A stretch of 57,752 bases of DNA from Pseudomonas sp. GM21 (GCF_000282215.1 NZ_AKJS01000109.1:1-57752); one strand, 5' to 3'. Shown: positions 8,269 to 17,293, numbered from the stretch's first letter. Program-made: numbers and translations. Notes: generated from the letters alone by a model not told the origin.

Positions 8269-9555
8269 ATGAGTGCGCCCGACACGCTCGACATCCCCAA
8301 AACAACGGCTCGCCCGGGGCCTTTCGATTGGTACCGCAACATCAATCAGCAGGAACGCCGCACCTTCTGGAGCTGCAAGATCGGCTATGGCCTGGACGGC
8401 ATGGACACCCAGATGCTCAGCTTCGTGGTGCCGACCCTGATTGCGATGTGGGGCATTACCACCGGCGAAGCCGGGCTGATTCACACCAGCACCCTGATCG
8501 CCTCGGCCATTGGCGGTTGGGTGGCGGGGATTCTCTCCGACCGCATCGGTCGCGTGCGCACCTTGCAACTGACCGTGTTGTGGTTCGCCTTCTTCACCTT
8601 CCTCTGCGGTTTCGCGCAAAACTACGAGCAGCTGCTGATCAGCCGCACCTTGATGGGCTTCGGTTTCGGCGGTGAATGGACCGCCGGCGCAGTGCTGATG
8701 GGCGAAGTGATTCGTGCCAAGGACCGTGGAAAAGCGGTGGGCATGGTGCAATCGGGTTGGGCACTGGGGTGGGGGCTGACGGCGATTCTGTATGCGCTGC
8801 TGTTTTCGTTTTTGCCGCCGGAAGACGCCTGGCGTGCACTGTTCATTCTCGGCATCGTGCCGGCAATTTTTGTGATCTTCGTTCGTCGCCTGGTGAAGGA
8901 CCCGGAAATCTACCGCGAAGCCAAGGCCAAACAGGAACCGAGTAACCCGGCGAAGTTCTACGAGATTTTTGCCCCCGGCATCCTCTTCACCACGATTCGC
9001 GCATCGGTGCTGACCACTGGCGCACTGGGCGGTTACTACGCGATTACCTCCTGGTTGCCGACGTTTCTGAAGAACGAGCGGGGGTTGAGCGTACTCGGCA
9101 CGGGTGGTTATCTGGCGATGGTGATCGTCGGTTCCTACGTCGGATACGTCATCAGCGCCTATTTGACTGACATTCTCGGGCGCAAGAAGAACTTCATCCT
9201 GTTCGCGGTCGGCTCATTCACCATCGTGTTGCTCTACACCCAATTGCCGGTCAGCAATGGCGTGATGCTGTGGCTGGGTTTCCCGCTGGGCTTCTTCGCC
9301 TCGGGTATTTTCAGCGGCATGGGCGCGTTTTTGACCGAGTTGTTTCCGACGCGGATTCGCGGCTCGGGCCAGGGGTTTTGCTACAACATCGGGCGGGCGC
9401 TGGCGGCACTGTTTCCGCTGTTGATCGGTTTGCTTAGCCAAAAGGTGCCATTGAGCGTCGGCATCGGGGCGTTTGCGGCAGTGTCCTACGGGGTGGTGAT
9501 CCTCGCGGCGCTGAGCCTGCCGGAAACCCGTGGCAAACAACTGGATGCGCAGTAA
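8269..9555 (+). CDS. MFS transporter, sialate/acid:H+ symporter type
   Basis: This 428-residue, 12-TM carrier has DGMDTQMLSFVVP in TM1, DRIGRVRT in loop 2-3, and GFGFGGEWTAGAVLMGE, which is typical of the SHS/AAHS branch of MFS that takes up organic acids with protons. It is the first gene of an operon with pxpABC and is divergent from a LysR gene. Uptake of 5-oxoproline (pyroglutamate) or a precursor is therefore the best guess. The substrate rests on context only. The ATG is preceded by GGAG about 9 bases upstream. Confidence 0.85.
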   Translation: MSAPDTLDIPKTTARPGPFDWYRNINQQERRTFWSCKIGYGLDGMDTQMLSFVVPTLIAMWGITTGEAGLIHTSTLIASAIGGWVAGILSDRIGRVRTLQLTVLWFAFFTFLCGFAQNYEQLLISRTLMGFGFGGEWTAGAVLMGEVIRAKDRGKAVGMVQSGWALGWGLTAILYALLFSFLPPEDAWRALFILGIVPAIFVIFVRRLVKDPEIYREAKAKQEPSNPAKFYEIFAPGILFTTIRASVLTTGALGGYYAITSWLPTFLKNERGLSVLGTGGYLAMVIVGSYVGYVISAYLTDILGRKKNFILFAVGSFTIVLLYTQLPVSNGVMLWLGFPLGFFASGIFSGMGAFLTELFPTRIRGSGQGFCYNIGRALAALFPLLIGLLSQKVPLSVGIGAFAAVSYGVVILAALSLPETRGKQLDAQ

Positions 9556-9599
9556 TCTGCCTGCCTCTGAAAAGCATAAAACCTACAGGAGTGTTCTCC

Positions 9600-10352
9600 G
9601 TGAGCCGCCTGCTATTGAACTGCGACATCGGCGAAAGTTTCGGCACCTGGACCATGGGTCTGGACGCCGAAATCATGCCCTATATTGATTGCGCCAACAT
9701 CGCCTGCGGCTTCCACGCCGGCGACCCGGGCATCATGCGCAAGACCGTCAGCCTGGCGCTGAGCAACGGTGTGCAGATCGGCGCGCACCCGGCCTATCAG
9801 GATCTGGTCGGTTTCGGCCGGCGCTCGATGGCGTATACCGCCCAGGAACTCCAGGACATCCTGCATTACCAGATCGGCGCCCTCGATGGCATTTGCCGCG
9901 CTCAGGGCGGCCGCGTCAGCTACGTCAAACCCCACGGCGCGATGTACAACGACATGATGGCCAACCCGGCGCAATTGCGTGCGGTGCTTCAGGCCGTGGC
10001 GGCGTACGACCGGAGCCTGCCGTTGATGTTGATGGCGACTCGCGACAACAGCGCCGCGCAGCTTCTGGGCGATGAATATGGCGTGACCTTGTGGTTCGAA
10101 GCCTTCGCCGACCGCGCTTACAACAGCGCGGGTCTGTTGGTTTCGCGACAATTGCCGGGCGCTGTGCATCATGATCCCAAACAAGTCATTGAGCAGGCGC
10201 TGACCATTGCCCGTGGCGACGCCCTCACTGCCAGCGACGGCAGCGCATTGTACTTGCAGGCCAACACCCTTTGCGTGCATGGCGACAACGCCAGTTCGGT
10301 TGCCGCTGTGCAACGGATCCGCGAAGCCCTTGATCAGCAGCGCGCATCATGA
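9600..10352 (+). CDS. pxpA: 5-oxoprolinase subunit A (LamB/YcsF family)
   Basis: This 250-residue protein belongs to the LamB/YcsF family, now known as subunit A of the prokaryotic ATP-dependent 5-oxoprolinase PxpABC, which opens 5-oxoproline to glutamate. Conserved stretches are NCDIGESFG at the N-terminus, CANIACGFHAGDP, and KPHGAMYND. I chose the GTG at 9600 because AGGAG ends 8 bases before it. A GTG three codons earlier lies inside that Shine-Dalgarno sequence. It overlaps pxpB by 4 bases (ATGA), so the subunits are translationally coupled. Confidence 0.93.
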   Translation: MSRLLLNCDIGESFGTWTMGLDAEIMPYIDCANIACGFHAGDPGIMRKTVSLALSNGVQIGAHPAYQDLVGFGRRSMAYTAQELQDILHYQIGALDGICRAQGGRVSYVKPHGAMYNDMMANPAQLRAVLQAVAAYDRSLPLMLMATRDNSAAQLLGDEYGVTLWFEAFADRAYNSAGLLVSRQLPGAVHHDPKQVIEQALTIARGDALTASDGSALYLQANTLCVHGDNASSVAAVQRIREALDQQRAS

Positions 10353-11053
10353 AGCTGCGGGTAGAGGTGGTGGCGCTGGATTGCCTGATGGTGCGTCTGT
10401 TCGATGAGATCAGCGAATCCAACATGCCGTGGATGCTGGCGGCCAGCGAAAACTTGCGGGCTGCGTTCGGCGTGCATCTCATCGATCTGGTGCCGTCTTA
10501 CACGACGTTGATGGTGCATTACGATTTGACCGCGCTAAGCCCGACTCAGGCTCGGGAATTGATCGCCCAAGCGCTGATCGACCTGTCACCTAACACCCGC
10601 ACTGGCGGCAAATGTCATGTGCTGCCGGTCTGGTATGACGTGAGTGTCGGCCCGGAGCTGAGCTTGTTGTCGCAGCGCAGCGGGCTGACGATGGAGGAGG
10701 TGATCCGCCGTCACAGCGGGCGCGAATATCAGGTGTTCGCCTTGGGTTTCGCACCGGGTTTCGCCTTCATGGGATTGGTCGAAGAAGTGCTCGCCGCGCC
10801 CCGATTGGACACCCCGCGCAAAAAAGTCGCGGCCGGCAGTGTCGGCATCGCCGAACGGCAGACGGCGGCCTATCCGGTGGTATCCCCCGGCGGCTGGAAC
10901 CTGATCGGCCGCACGCCGGCCAAACTGTTTGACCGCGAGCGTGACGGCTACAGCCTCATGCAACCGGGCGACACGGTGCGCTTTGAAGCTGTCAGCCATG
11001 CCGAGTTCATTCATCTGGGCGGTGACGACACACCATTGGAGGCGCAGGCATGA
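10349..11053 (+). CDS. pxpB: 5-oxoprolinase subunit B (KipI family)
   Basis: This 234-residue protein is of the KipI/carboxyltransferase subdomain C-D type. It shows the family signatures GFAPGFAFMG, TPRKKVAAGSVGIAE and SPGGWNLIGRTP. In PxpABC it acts with subunit C, and the pair is related to the allophanate hydrolase/urea carboxylase domain. It overlaps both neighbours by 4 bases, which fits equal synthesis of the three subunits. The length is normal for the family. Older databases call this protein a kinase inhibitor; the presence of pxpA and pxpC makes the 5-oxoprolinase role much more likely. Confidence 0.93.
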   Translation: MKLRVEVVALDCLMVRLFDEISESNMPWMLAASENLRAAFGVHLIDLVPSYTTLMVHYDLTALSPTQARELIAQALIDLSPNTRTGGKCHVLPVWYDVSVGPELSLLSQRSGLTMEEVIRRHSGREYQVFALGFAPGFAFMGLVEEVLAAPRLDTPRKKVAAGSVGIAERQTAAYPVVSPGGWNLIGRTPAKLFDRERDGYSLMQPGDTVRFEAVSHAEFIHLGGDDTPLEAQA

Positions 11054-11976
11054 GCCGCTTATCAATAGAGGCGAGTACGCCTCTGTGCCTGATGCAGGAC
11101 GCCGGTCGCTTTGGCGTGCGCCATCTGGGCGTGACGCAGGGGGGCGGGCTGGATTGGCGTTCAATGTCTTGGGCCAACTGGCTACTGGGCAATGACCTGA
11201 ATGCGCCGGTGATCGAAATCACTCTCGGTGGGTTCGCGGTAATGGCCGAAGAGGATTGCGTACTGGCGCTGGCCGGGGCCGATCTAGGGGCGACGGTGGA
11301 GGGCGAGGCACTGGTGCCATGGCGCAGTTTCAGGCTGCAAAAAGGTCAGCGATTGCAATTTACCCAGCCCAAGCGAGGGGCTCGGGCTTATCTCGCCGCG
11401 CCGGGCGGGTTTGAGGCGCCAAGCGTGTTGGGCAGCCGTTCGACCGTGGTCCGTGAGGAGCTTGGCGGCCTGGATGGCCGGGGGCGGGCTTTGGCCAAAG
11501 GTGCGCAGCTGAGCTATGCCGGTAGTGCGTTGCTCCTGCTGCGGGAGTTACCGGCGCAGCATCGACCGGATGTCACCGACAATTCGCCGCTGGATCTGGT
11601 GCTGGGCGCACAGATCGGCGAGTTCAGCGGGCAGAGTCTGTTCGACGCGTTCAACCGTGTGTGGACCCTCGACAGCCGCGCCGACCGGATGGGCATTCGC
11701 CTGCTGGGCACGGCGTTGCAGTACCAGGGAAAACCGATGATTTCCGAAGGCATCCCCCTCGGCGCGGTGCAGGTGCCGCCGGACGGGCAGCCGATTGTGT
11801 TGCTCAATGATCGACAGACCATTGGCGGGTACCCGCGATTGGGAGCGTTGACGCCGCTGGCTCTAGCGCGGCTTGCGCAGTGCTTGCCGGGGGCGAAGGT
11901 GCGGTTGCGGCCGGTGGTGCAGGAGGTGGCGCATCGGCAGCAAGTCGAGTATCTACATCGATTCCTGAAAAGCTAA
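11050..11976 (+). CDS. pxpC: 5-oxoprolinase subunit C (KipA family)
   Basis: This 308-residue protein is of the KipA/biotin-dependent carboxyltransferase A-B type. An N-terminal MQDAGRFGVRHLGV stretch is typical, as is a C-terminal segment containing ADRMGIRLLG and IVLLNDRQTIGGYPR. It completes PxpABC, a cytosolic enzyme that recycles 5-oxoproline formed spontaneously from glutamine and glutamate. It starts inside the stop of pxpB (ATGA) and is the last gene of the operon. A REP doublet follows within a few bases of its stop. Nothing is truncated. Confidence 0.93.
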   Translation: MSRLSIEASTPLCLMQDAGRFGVRHLGVTQGGGLDWRSMSWANWLLGNDLNAPVIEITLGGFAVMAEEDCVLALAGADLGATVEGEALVPWRSFRLQKGQRLQFTQPKRGARAYLAAPGGFEAPSVLGSRSTVVREELGGLDGRGRALAKGAQLSYAGSALLLLRELPAQHRPDVTDNSPLDLVLGAQIGEFSGQSLFDAFNRVWTLDSRADRMGIRLLGTALQYQGKPMISEGIPLGAVQVPPDGQPIVLLNDRQTIGGYPRLGALTPLALARLAQCLPGAKVRLRPVVQEVAHRQQVEYLHRFLKS

Positions 11977-11979
11977 AAG

Positions 11980-12057
11980 CTTCGCGAGCAGGCTCGCTCC
12001 CACAATGGATCTATGTCGTACACAAGACCCCATGTGGGAGCGAGCCTGCTCGCGAAG
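11980..12057. repeat. REP doublet (family 1)
   Basis: Two inverted copies of the element CTTCGCGAGCAGGCTCGCTC flank a 30-bp spacer, giving a hairpin of roughly 25-bp arms. It separates the convergent pxpC and VWA genes and probably stabilises or ends both transcripts. The same family recurs at 33261, 34151 and 44969. Confidence 0.85.
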
Positions 12058-12079
12058 AGGCCGGCACTGACAACAAAGA

Positions 12080-13258
12080 TTACTTGGAAAGAAACCGCAT
12101 CCCTTCCTCCAACCCCCGAAGGGTCAGCGGATACATCTGATCATCAATCAAGTCCCGCACAATATTGGTCGACGACGTGTAGCCCCACGTATCTTTCGGA
12201 TACGGGTTAATCCAGATGAGCTTCTTGTACTTCTCCCGGAACCGCTGCATCCACACATACCCTGCTTCTTCGTTCCAGTGCTCGACGCTGCCGCCTGCCT
12301 GGGTGATTTCATAAGGCGCCATGGCGGCGTCACCGATGAAGATCACTTTGTAGTCGGCGCCGTACTTGTGCAGCAGGTCCTGGGTTGATGTGCGCTCGGA
12401 GGTGCGACGCATGTTGTTCTTCCACACCGATTCATAAATGAAGTTGTGAAAGTAGAAGTACTCAAGGTGCTTGAACTCGGTCTTGCAGGCCGAAAACAGC
12501 TCCTCGCAAATCTTCACATGGGCGTCCATCGAGCCGCCGATGTCGAACAGCAGCAACAACTTGACGGTGTTACGCCGCTCCGGTCGCATCTGGATATTCA
12601 GCAGCCCGGCGTCTTTGGCGGTGTGGTCGATGGTGCCATCGATGTCCAGCTCTTCCGCGGCTCCCTGACGGGCAAATTTGCGCAACCGACGCAGGGCCAC
12701 CTTGATGTTGCGCGTGCCCAATTCCACCGAATCGTCGAGGTTCTTGTACTCGCGCTGATCCCAGACCTTGACCGCTTTACCCTGACGTTTTCCGGCATCG
12801 CCGACCCGAATGCCTTCCGGGTTGAAGCCGCCGGAGCCGAACGGGCTGGTGCCGCCGGTGCCGATCCATTTGTTACCACCGGCATGGCGTTCTTTCTGTT
12901 CTTCTAGGCGTTTCTTGAACTCTTCGATCAGTTTGTCCAGGCCACCAAGGGACTGGATCGCGGCCCGTTCCTCGTCGGTCAGCGAGCGCTCGAACTCCTT
13001 GCGCAGCCAGTCTTCGGGAATCAGTGCCTGAAGGTGATCGTCGAGTTTTTCCAGACCATTGAAGTAAGCCCCGAACGCCCGGTCAAACTTGTCGAAATGC
13101 TTTTCGTCCTTCACCAGAATCGCCCGGGACAAGTAATAGAACTCGTCCATGTCGGCGAAGGTTACACGCTGTTTCAGCGCGTTGATCAGGTCCAGCAGCT
13201 CACGCACCGAGACTGGCACCTTGGCGGCGCGCATTTCATTGAACAGGTTGAGCAACAT
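12080..13258 (-). CDS. VWA domain protein, CoxE-like, MoxR partner
   Basis: This 392-residue cytosolic protein has a helical, charged N-terminal half, a Gly-rich linker (about 150-180) and a C-terminal von Willebrand A domain. The metal site reads DIGGSMD where the classical MIDAS is DxSxS, so the first Ser is Gly here. Downstream motifs such as FIGDAAMAP and WINPYPKDTWGY fit the CoxE-like branch. It follows a MoxR AAA+ gene by 12 bp. MoxR-VWA pairs are thought to act as chaperones that insert cofactors or remodel target complexes, but the target here is not evident from the neighbours. Confidence 0.85.
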   Translation of the reverse strand: MLLNLFNEMRAAKVPVSVRELLDLINALKQRVTFADMDEFYYLSRAILVKDEKHFDKFDRAFGAYFNGLEKLDDHLQALIPEDWLRKEFERSLTDEERAAIQSLGGLDKLIEEFKKRLEEQKERHAGGNKWIGTGGTSPFGSGGFNPEGIRVGDAGKRQGKAVKVWDQREYKNLDDSVELGTRNIKVALRRLRKFARQGAAEELDIDGTIDHTAKDAGLLNIQMRPERRNTVKLLLLFDIGGSMDAHVKICEELFSACKTEFKHLEYFYFHNFIYESVWKNNMRRTSERTSTQDLLHKYGADYKVIFIGDAAMAPYEITQAGGSVEHWNEEAGYVWMQRFREKYKKLIWINPYPKDTWGYTSSTNIVRDLIDDQMYPLTLRGLEEGMRFLSK

Positions 13259-13270
13259 GGCATCAGCCTC

Positions 13271-14116
13271 TTAGCGGGTGCCGCGACGGCTCATGAACGC
13301 CAGGCGCTCAAGCAGCTGCACGTCCTGTTCGTTCTTTACCAGCGCGCCGGCCAGCGGCGGAATGGCCTTGGTCGGATCGCGTTCGCGCAGTACCGCTTCG
13401 CCAATGTTGTCGGCCATCAGCAGCTTGAGCCAGTCCACCAGTTCGGACGTCGATGGCTTTTTCTTCAGCCCCGGCACTTTGCGCACATCAAAGAACACGT
13501 CCAGCGCTTCGCTGACCAGGTCTTTCTTGATGTCCGGGTAGTGCACGTCGACGATCTTTTGCATCGTGGTGCGGTCCGGGAAGGCGATGTAGTGGAAGAA
13601 GCAGCGACGCAGGAAGGCGTCCGGCAGCTCTTTCTCATTGTTGGAGGTAATGATGATGATCGGTCGCTTCTTGGCCTTGATGGTCTCGTCGATCTCGTAA
13701 ACGTAGAACTCCATCTTGTCGAGTTCTTGCAGCAAGTCATTCGGGAATTCGATGTCAGCCTTGTCGATCTCGTCGATCAGCAGAATCACCCGCTCTTCGG
13801 ATTCGAAGGCTTCCCAGAGCTTGCCCTTTTTCAGGTAGTTACGAACGTTGTGGACCTTTTCCGTGCCCAGTTGCGAGTCGCGCAGGCGGCTGACCGCGTC
13901 GTACTCGTACAGGCCCTGATGCGCCTTGGTGGTGGACTTGATGTGCCAGGTGATCAACTTGGCGCCGAGTGACTCGGCCAGTTGCTCGGCCAACATGGTT
14001 TTGCCTGTGCCCGGCTCGCCCTTGACCAGCAGTGGACGCTCCAGGGTAATGGCGGCGTTGACCGCCAGCTTCAGGTCATCGGTGGCGACGTAGGCCTGGG
14101 TGCCTTCGAACTTCAT
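13271..14116 (-). CDS. MoxR-family AAA+ ATPase
   Basis: This 281-residue AAA+ ATPase has Walker A GEPGTGKT at 33-40, Walker B ILLIDEID at 111-118, a sensor-1 region IIITSNNE, and an arginine-finger region containing FLRRCFF. The short C-terminal lid is normal for the family. It is the first gene of a two-gene operon with the VWA protein. By family precedent the pair forms an ATP-driven chaperone, with the VWA protein recognising substrates through metal-dependent contacts. No metabolic target gene is adjacent, which sets it apart from cox or nor type loci. Confidence 0.9.
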   Translation of the reverse strand: MKFEGTQAYVATDDLKLAVNAAITLERPLLVKGEPGTGKTMLAEQLAESLGAKLITWHIKSTTKAHQGLYEYDAVSRLRDSQLGTEKVHNVRNYLKKGKLWEAFESEERVILLIDEIDKADIEFPNDLLQELDKMEFYVYEIDETIKAKKRPIIIITSNNEKELPDAFLRRCFFHYIAFPDRTTMQKIVDVHYPDIKKDLVSEALDVFFDVRKVPGLKKKPSTSELVDWLKLLMADNIGEAVLRERDPTKAIPPLAGALVKNEQDVQLLERLAFMSRRGTR

Positions 14117-14309
14117 CTGCTAATCCTCGAACGGTAACGCCGACCTGAACGAGGCAGGGCGGGGCGCAATAGTGGTGATGCCCGACTATACCGCGCTGCC
14201 CGGTCGACTGTGAACGCAGACGGCTTATTCAGTCTCTGAATGGGGCGTCACATCTTGACTCGGTCTCGGCTGCTGGCCAGTATTGGGCTATCGCCATTTT
14301 GGCGATATC

Positions 14310-14549
14310 GTGCGGGGCACGTCTACTAAATATCGATTTCGTGATACGTACCGCATTCAATTGCGCGAGAAGGATCATCCGCCACCCCATGTTCACCTGA
14401 CCGGTGGCGGGCTCGATGTGATGCTCTGCCTGGAAACCGTCGAAGTGATGGTCGGGAAGGCGCCGCCGCTGATTATCAAGGACGCGCGGGAATGGGGCAG
14501 GGCCCATCAAGTGCAATTGTTGGAGGATTGGAAACGATGTTACCCATGA
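14310..14549 (+). CDS. DUF4160 domain protein
   Basis: This short protein (about 79 residues from this GTG) has the DUF4160 core: YRFRDTYRIQL, then HPPPHVHL, where the His-rich turn is the family hallmark, and a C-terminal helix ending in EDWKRC. A TTG at 14283 in the same frame would add 9 residues. Neither start has a clear Shine-Dalgarno, so the N-terminus is uncertain. It overlaps the following DUF2442-XRE gene by 13 bases. DUF4160 and DUF2442 proteins commonly occur as pairs. A toxin-antitoxin-like role is sometimes proposed but not established. Confidence 0.7.
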   Translation: MRGTSTKYRFRDTYRIQLREKDHPPPHVHLTGGGLDVMLCLETVEVMVGKAPPLIIKDAREWGRAHQVQLLEDWKRCYP

Positions 14550-15040
14550 AACGACCACGGCTGTCGGCCGTTCAGTCGTTGCCAGACAACCGTCTGGCGC
14601 TGACTTTTATCGATGGTCAGCAGCTAACACTCGATTTGAGCCGTGACCTGCACGCTTATCCAGGATTACAACCATTGCTGGCGCCGCAGGCGTTCACCAG
14701 TGTGTGTCTAGGCGATGATGGCTGGAGCGTTGAGTGGCCTGAGCTGGACATTCAAATCGGGGCAGACACCCTGTATCTGGATGCACTCGCACAAAACGCA
14801 TCCGACGAAAACACTCGTATGTTCATTGAATGGCGCGCACGCACCGGCTTGTCACTCAATCAGGCGGCTGAGGCGCTTGGTGTCAGCGCCCGCAGTATCA
14901 GCCGCTACAGCAGTGGTCGTGAAGTGGTGCCGCGATCATTGGCACTGGCCTGCCTGGGCTGGGATTTTTTGCAACAGCAATCGACATCTTCACGGGCAGC
15001 TGAGGAAACCGGTCGCTATACCGTCACACGCAAACCCTAA
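14537..15040 (+). CDS. DUF2442 domain protein with XRE-type helix-turn-helix
   Basis: This 167-residue protein has two parts. Residues 1-80 resemble DUF2442 (RLSAVQSLPDNRLALTF, then VCLGDDGWSVEWPELDIQIGA). Residues 95-150 look like an XRE helix-turn-helix (ARTGLSLNQAAEALGVSARSISRYSSG). I chose the ATG at 14537 because GGAGG lies 10 bases upstream; another ATG follows three codons later. The stop overlaps the stop of the convergent DUF748 gene by 4 bases. The DNA-binding domain suggests it represses its own two-gene operon, as an antitoxin would. That is an inference. Confidence 0.72.
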   Translation: MLPMKRPRLSAVQSLPDNRLALTFIDGQQLTLDLSRDLHAYPGLQPLLAPQAFTSVCLGDDGWSVEWPELDIQIGADTLYLDALAQNASDENTRMFIEWRARTGLSLNQAAEALGVSARSISRYSSGREVVPRSLALACLGWDFLQQQSTSSRAAEETGRYTVTRKP

Positions 15041-16113
15041 CCGGCCTCCGGCTTCGGCCGCTCATACTGGGCGTTGAACGCCTTGATAAAACCGTTGCGT
15101 AAAATCTGCAAAAACGCCTGGAACGCGCTGATATCCTGGCGATGCACGTTACCTTTGAGTTCCACTCGGGTTGCGAACTGGTTTTTACCCTGGTTTTTCA
15201 GAACGGTTTCAGAGCCTCCGACGATGGCCTCCCAAATGGATCGGAAAATCCCTTTGTCCTTGTTTTCCACATCCTGTCGCCAGTTGAACACGTCGACGTC
15301 TTTGAGCAGCGGTTTGATGTAGCCGGTCAATTGGGCTTTTTTGGCTTGCGCTTCAATGACCACGTCGCCGTGGCCTGCGTTGAAGTCGAACTTGCCATAG
15401 GCCGAGGCGAAGTCGTTCATGCGCTTGAGTTCAATGCCTTTGGCGCGCATACGAAATTCAAAGTCTTCGAAATTGCTCAGTGGATCGAACGTCGCCGTGG
15501 TTTCCAGCGGTGCGTGCCCGAGCAGCAGGGCCTTGCCTTCGAAGCGAGCGTCACGCTTGCCTTGTTTGTCGACCACATTGGTCAGGTTGTAAATGCTGGC
15601 ATTGACCTCAGTGGCGTTCATATTCACGGGAGGCTTGGAATTGAAGTTGCGAAAACTGAGTTTGCCGTCGTGGATCTGCACTTCGTCCAGGGTAACGGGT
15701 AATAATTTGCCCAATTGCGCACGCCAGTCGGTGCCCTCACCGGTTTGTGAGTTCTTTTTATTGGCGCCGCCGTCAACGAAGTTCACCTCGGGGTTGAAGA
15801 ACTGCACCTGGGCGACCACCGCATGGTCGTGCCAGAGTGAATGCCAGCTGACGGAAAGGTCGATCAGCGGTGCATTGACGAAAGGCACCGGGACCTTGCC
15901 GTCGACCTTGACGATTTTCAATCCGTTGATTTTGTAAGCGCCGCGCCACAGGGCCAGGTCCACATCGGTGATCTGGCCACGGTAGTCACCCATGTCAGCC
16001 AGTCTGTCGTTCAAATAGTCGCGCACCATATAGGGCAGGGCGAAGTGCAGGGTGATCAGCAGCACAACGAGGCCGGCGAGCGTCCACAGGGGCCAACTGT
16101 ATCGACGTTTCAT
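15037..16113 (-). CDS. DUF748/AsmA-like envelope protein
   Basis: This 358-residue protein has a single N-terminal membrane segment (residues 7-27) followed by a beta-rich periplasmic region with AsmA/DUF748 character (ITDVDLALWRGAYKINGLKI, VTLDEVQIHDGKLSFRNF). Such proteins are large or mid-size envelope proteins, some linked to lipid transport between membranes. This one is at the short end of the range. I chose the ATG at 16113. An upstream in-frame start would extend the protein with a non-hydrophobic leader running into the cysK start region. It is divergent from cysK. Confidence 0.75.
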   Translation of the reverse strand: MKRRYSWPLWTLAGLVVLLITLHFALPYMVRDYLNDRLADMGDYRGQITDVDLALWRGAYKINGLKIVKVDGKVPVPFVNAPLIDLSVSWHSLWHDHAVVAQVQFFNPEVNFVDGGANKKNSQTGEGTDWRAQLGKLLPVTLDEVQIHDGKLSFRNFNSKPPVNMNATEVNASIYNLTNVVDKQGKRDARFEGKALLLGHAPLETTATFDPLSNFEDFEFRMRAKGIELKRMNDFASAYGKFDFNAGHGDVVIEAQAKKAQLTGYIKPLLKDVDVFNWRQDVENKDKGIFRSIWEAIVGGSETVLKNQGKNQFATRVELKGNVHRQDISAFQAFLQILRNGFIKAFNAQYERPKPEAG

Positions 16114-16242
16114 GGTGGTAAATCTCTGGCGATGTAAAGCGATTGACTGCGCTGACAACCGGACGTTCGACCTGACTGGACGACCAAGGGCAAGAGGCTT
16201 ACCTTGATGCGCTAATTCCATGCTGCAGTTAAGGACCCAGAC

Positions 16243-17217
16243 ATGAGCCGTATCTTCGCTGACAACGCCCACTCCATCGGCAATACGCCGTTGGTGCAGA
16301 TCAACCGCATCGCCCCGCGCGGCGTGACCATCCTGGCCAAGATCGAAGGGCGCAACCCCGGTTATTCAGTCAAATGCCGGATCGGGGCGAACATGATCTG
16401 GGACGCTGAAAGCAGCGGCAAACTCAAGCCTGGCATGACCATCGTCGAACCGACCTCAGGCAATACCGGAATCGGCCTGGCATTTGTCGCCGCAGCCCGT
16501 GGTTACACGTTGATGCTGACCATGCCGGCGTCCATGAGTATCGAACGACGCAAGGTGCTCAAGGCCCTGGGCGCCGAACTGGTCTTGACCGAGCCGGCCA
16601 AGGGCATGAAAGGCGCGATTGAAAAAGCCGGCGACATCGTTGCCAGCGACCCGGCCAAGTACTTCATGCCTTCGCAGTTCGACAACCCGGCCAACCCGGC
16701 CATCCACGAAAAAACCACCGGTCCGGAAATCTGGAACGATACCGACGGCGCCGTCGATGTGTTGGTGGCAGGGGTCGGAACAGGTGGAACCATTACCGGT
16801 GTTTCGCGGTATATCAAGAACACCCAAGGTAAACCGATTATCTCGGTGGCCGTTGAGCCTGCGGGTTCACCGGTGATTACCCAGGCCCTCGCCGGCGAGG
16901 AGATCAAACCGAGCCCGCACAAGATTCAAGGCATCGGTGCCGGTTTTGTGCCTGAGAATCTGGATCTGTCGATGGTTGATCGGGTTGAGTTGGTCACCGA
17001 CGACGAGTCCAAGGCCATGGCCCTGCGCTTGATGCAGGAAGAAGGGATTTTGTGCGGTATTTCGTGTGGCGCGGCCATGGCTGTTGCTGTTCGCTTGGCA
17101 GAAACCCCGGAAATGCAGGGCAAGACAATCGTGGTGATCCTGCCGGACTCCGGCGAACGCTACCTGTCGAGCATGCTGTTCAGCGATCTGTTTACCGAAC
17201 AGGAAAATCAGCAATAA
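16243..17217 (+). CDS. cysK: Cysteine synthase A (O-acetylserine sulfhydrylase)
   Basis: This 324-residue PLP enzyme makes cysteine from O-acetylserine and sulfide. Lys44 in YSVKCRIGAN is the expected Schiff-base lysine. TSGNTG at 71-76 binds the substrate carboxylate, and GVGTGGT holds the PLP phosphate. The sequence follows E. coli CysK closely over its full length, including the C-terminal GERYLSS and DLFTE, so it is CysK rather than CysM. It stands alone, divergent from the DUF748 gene and followed by a 213-bp gap before lpxO. Confidence 0.95.
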   Translation: MSRIFADNAHSIGNTPLVQINRIAPRGVTILAKIEGRNPGYSVKCRIGANMIWDAESSGKLKPGMTIVEPTSGNTGIGLAFVAAARGYTLMLTMPASMSIERRKVLKALGAELVLTEPAKGMKGAIEKAGDIVASDPAKYFMPSQFDNPANPAIHEKTTGPEIWNDTDGAVDVLVAGVGTGGTITGVSRYIKNTQGKPIISVAVEPAGSPVITQALAGEEIKPSPHKIQGIGAGFVPENLDLSMVDRVELVTDDESKAMALRLMQEEGILCGISCGAAMAVAVRLAETPEMQGKTIVVILPDSGERYLSSMLFSDLFTEQENQQ

Positions 17218-17293
17218 GCGCGCCGCAGGTTAAGCGTCTATAAATGAGTTGGCGGGATTGATCAGGTCAGTCCCCATTCAGGTTCCTTGTGCT

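Noticed and set aside
11980..12057. Repeats as a CRISPR array
   Set aside because: The repeats are paired and inverted with no regular spacers, and no cas gene is present; they are REP doublets.
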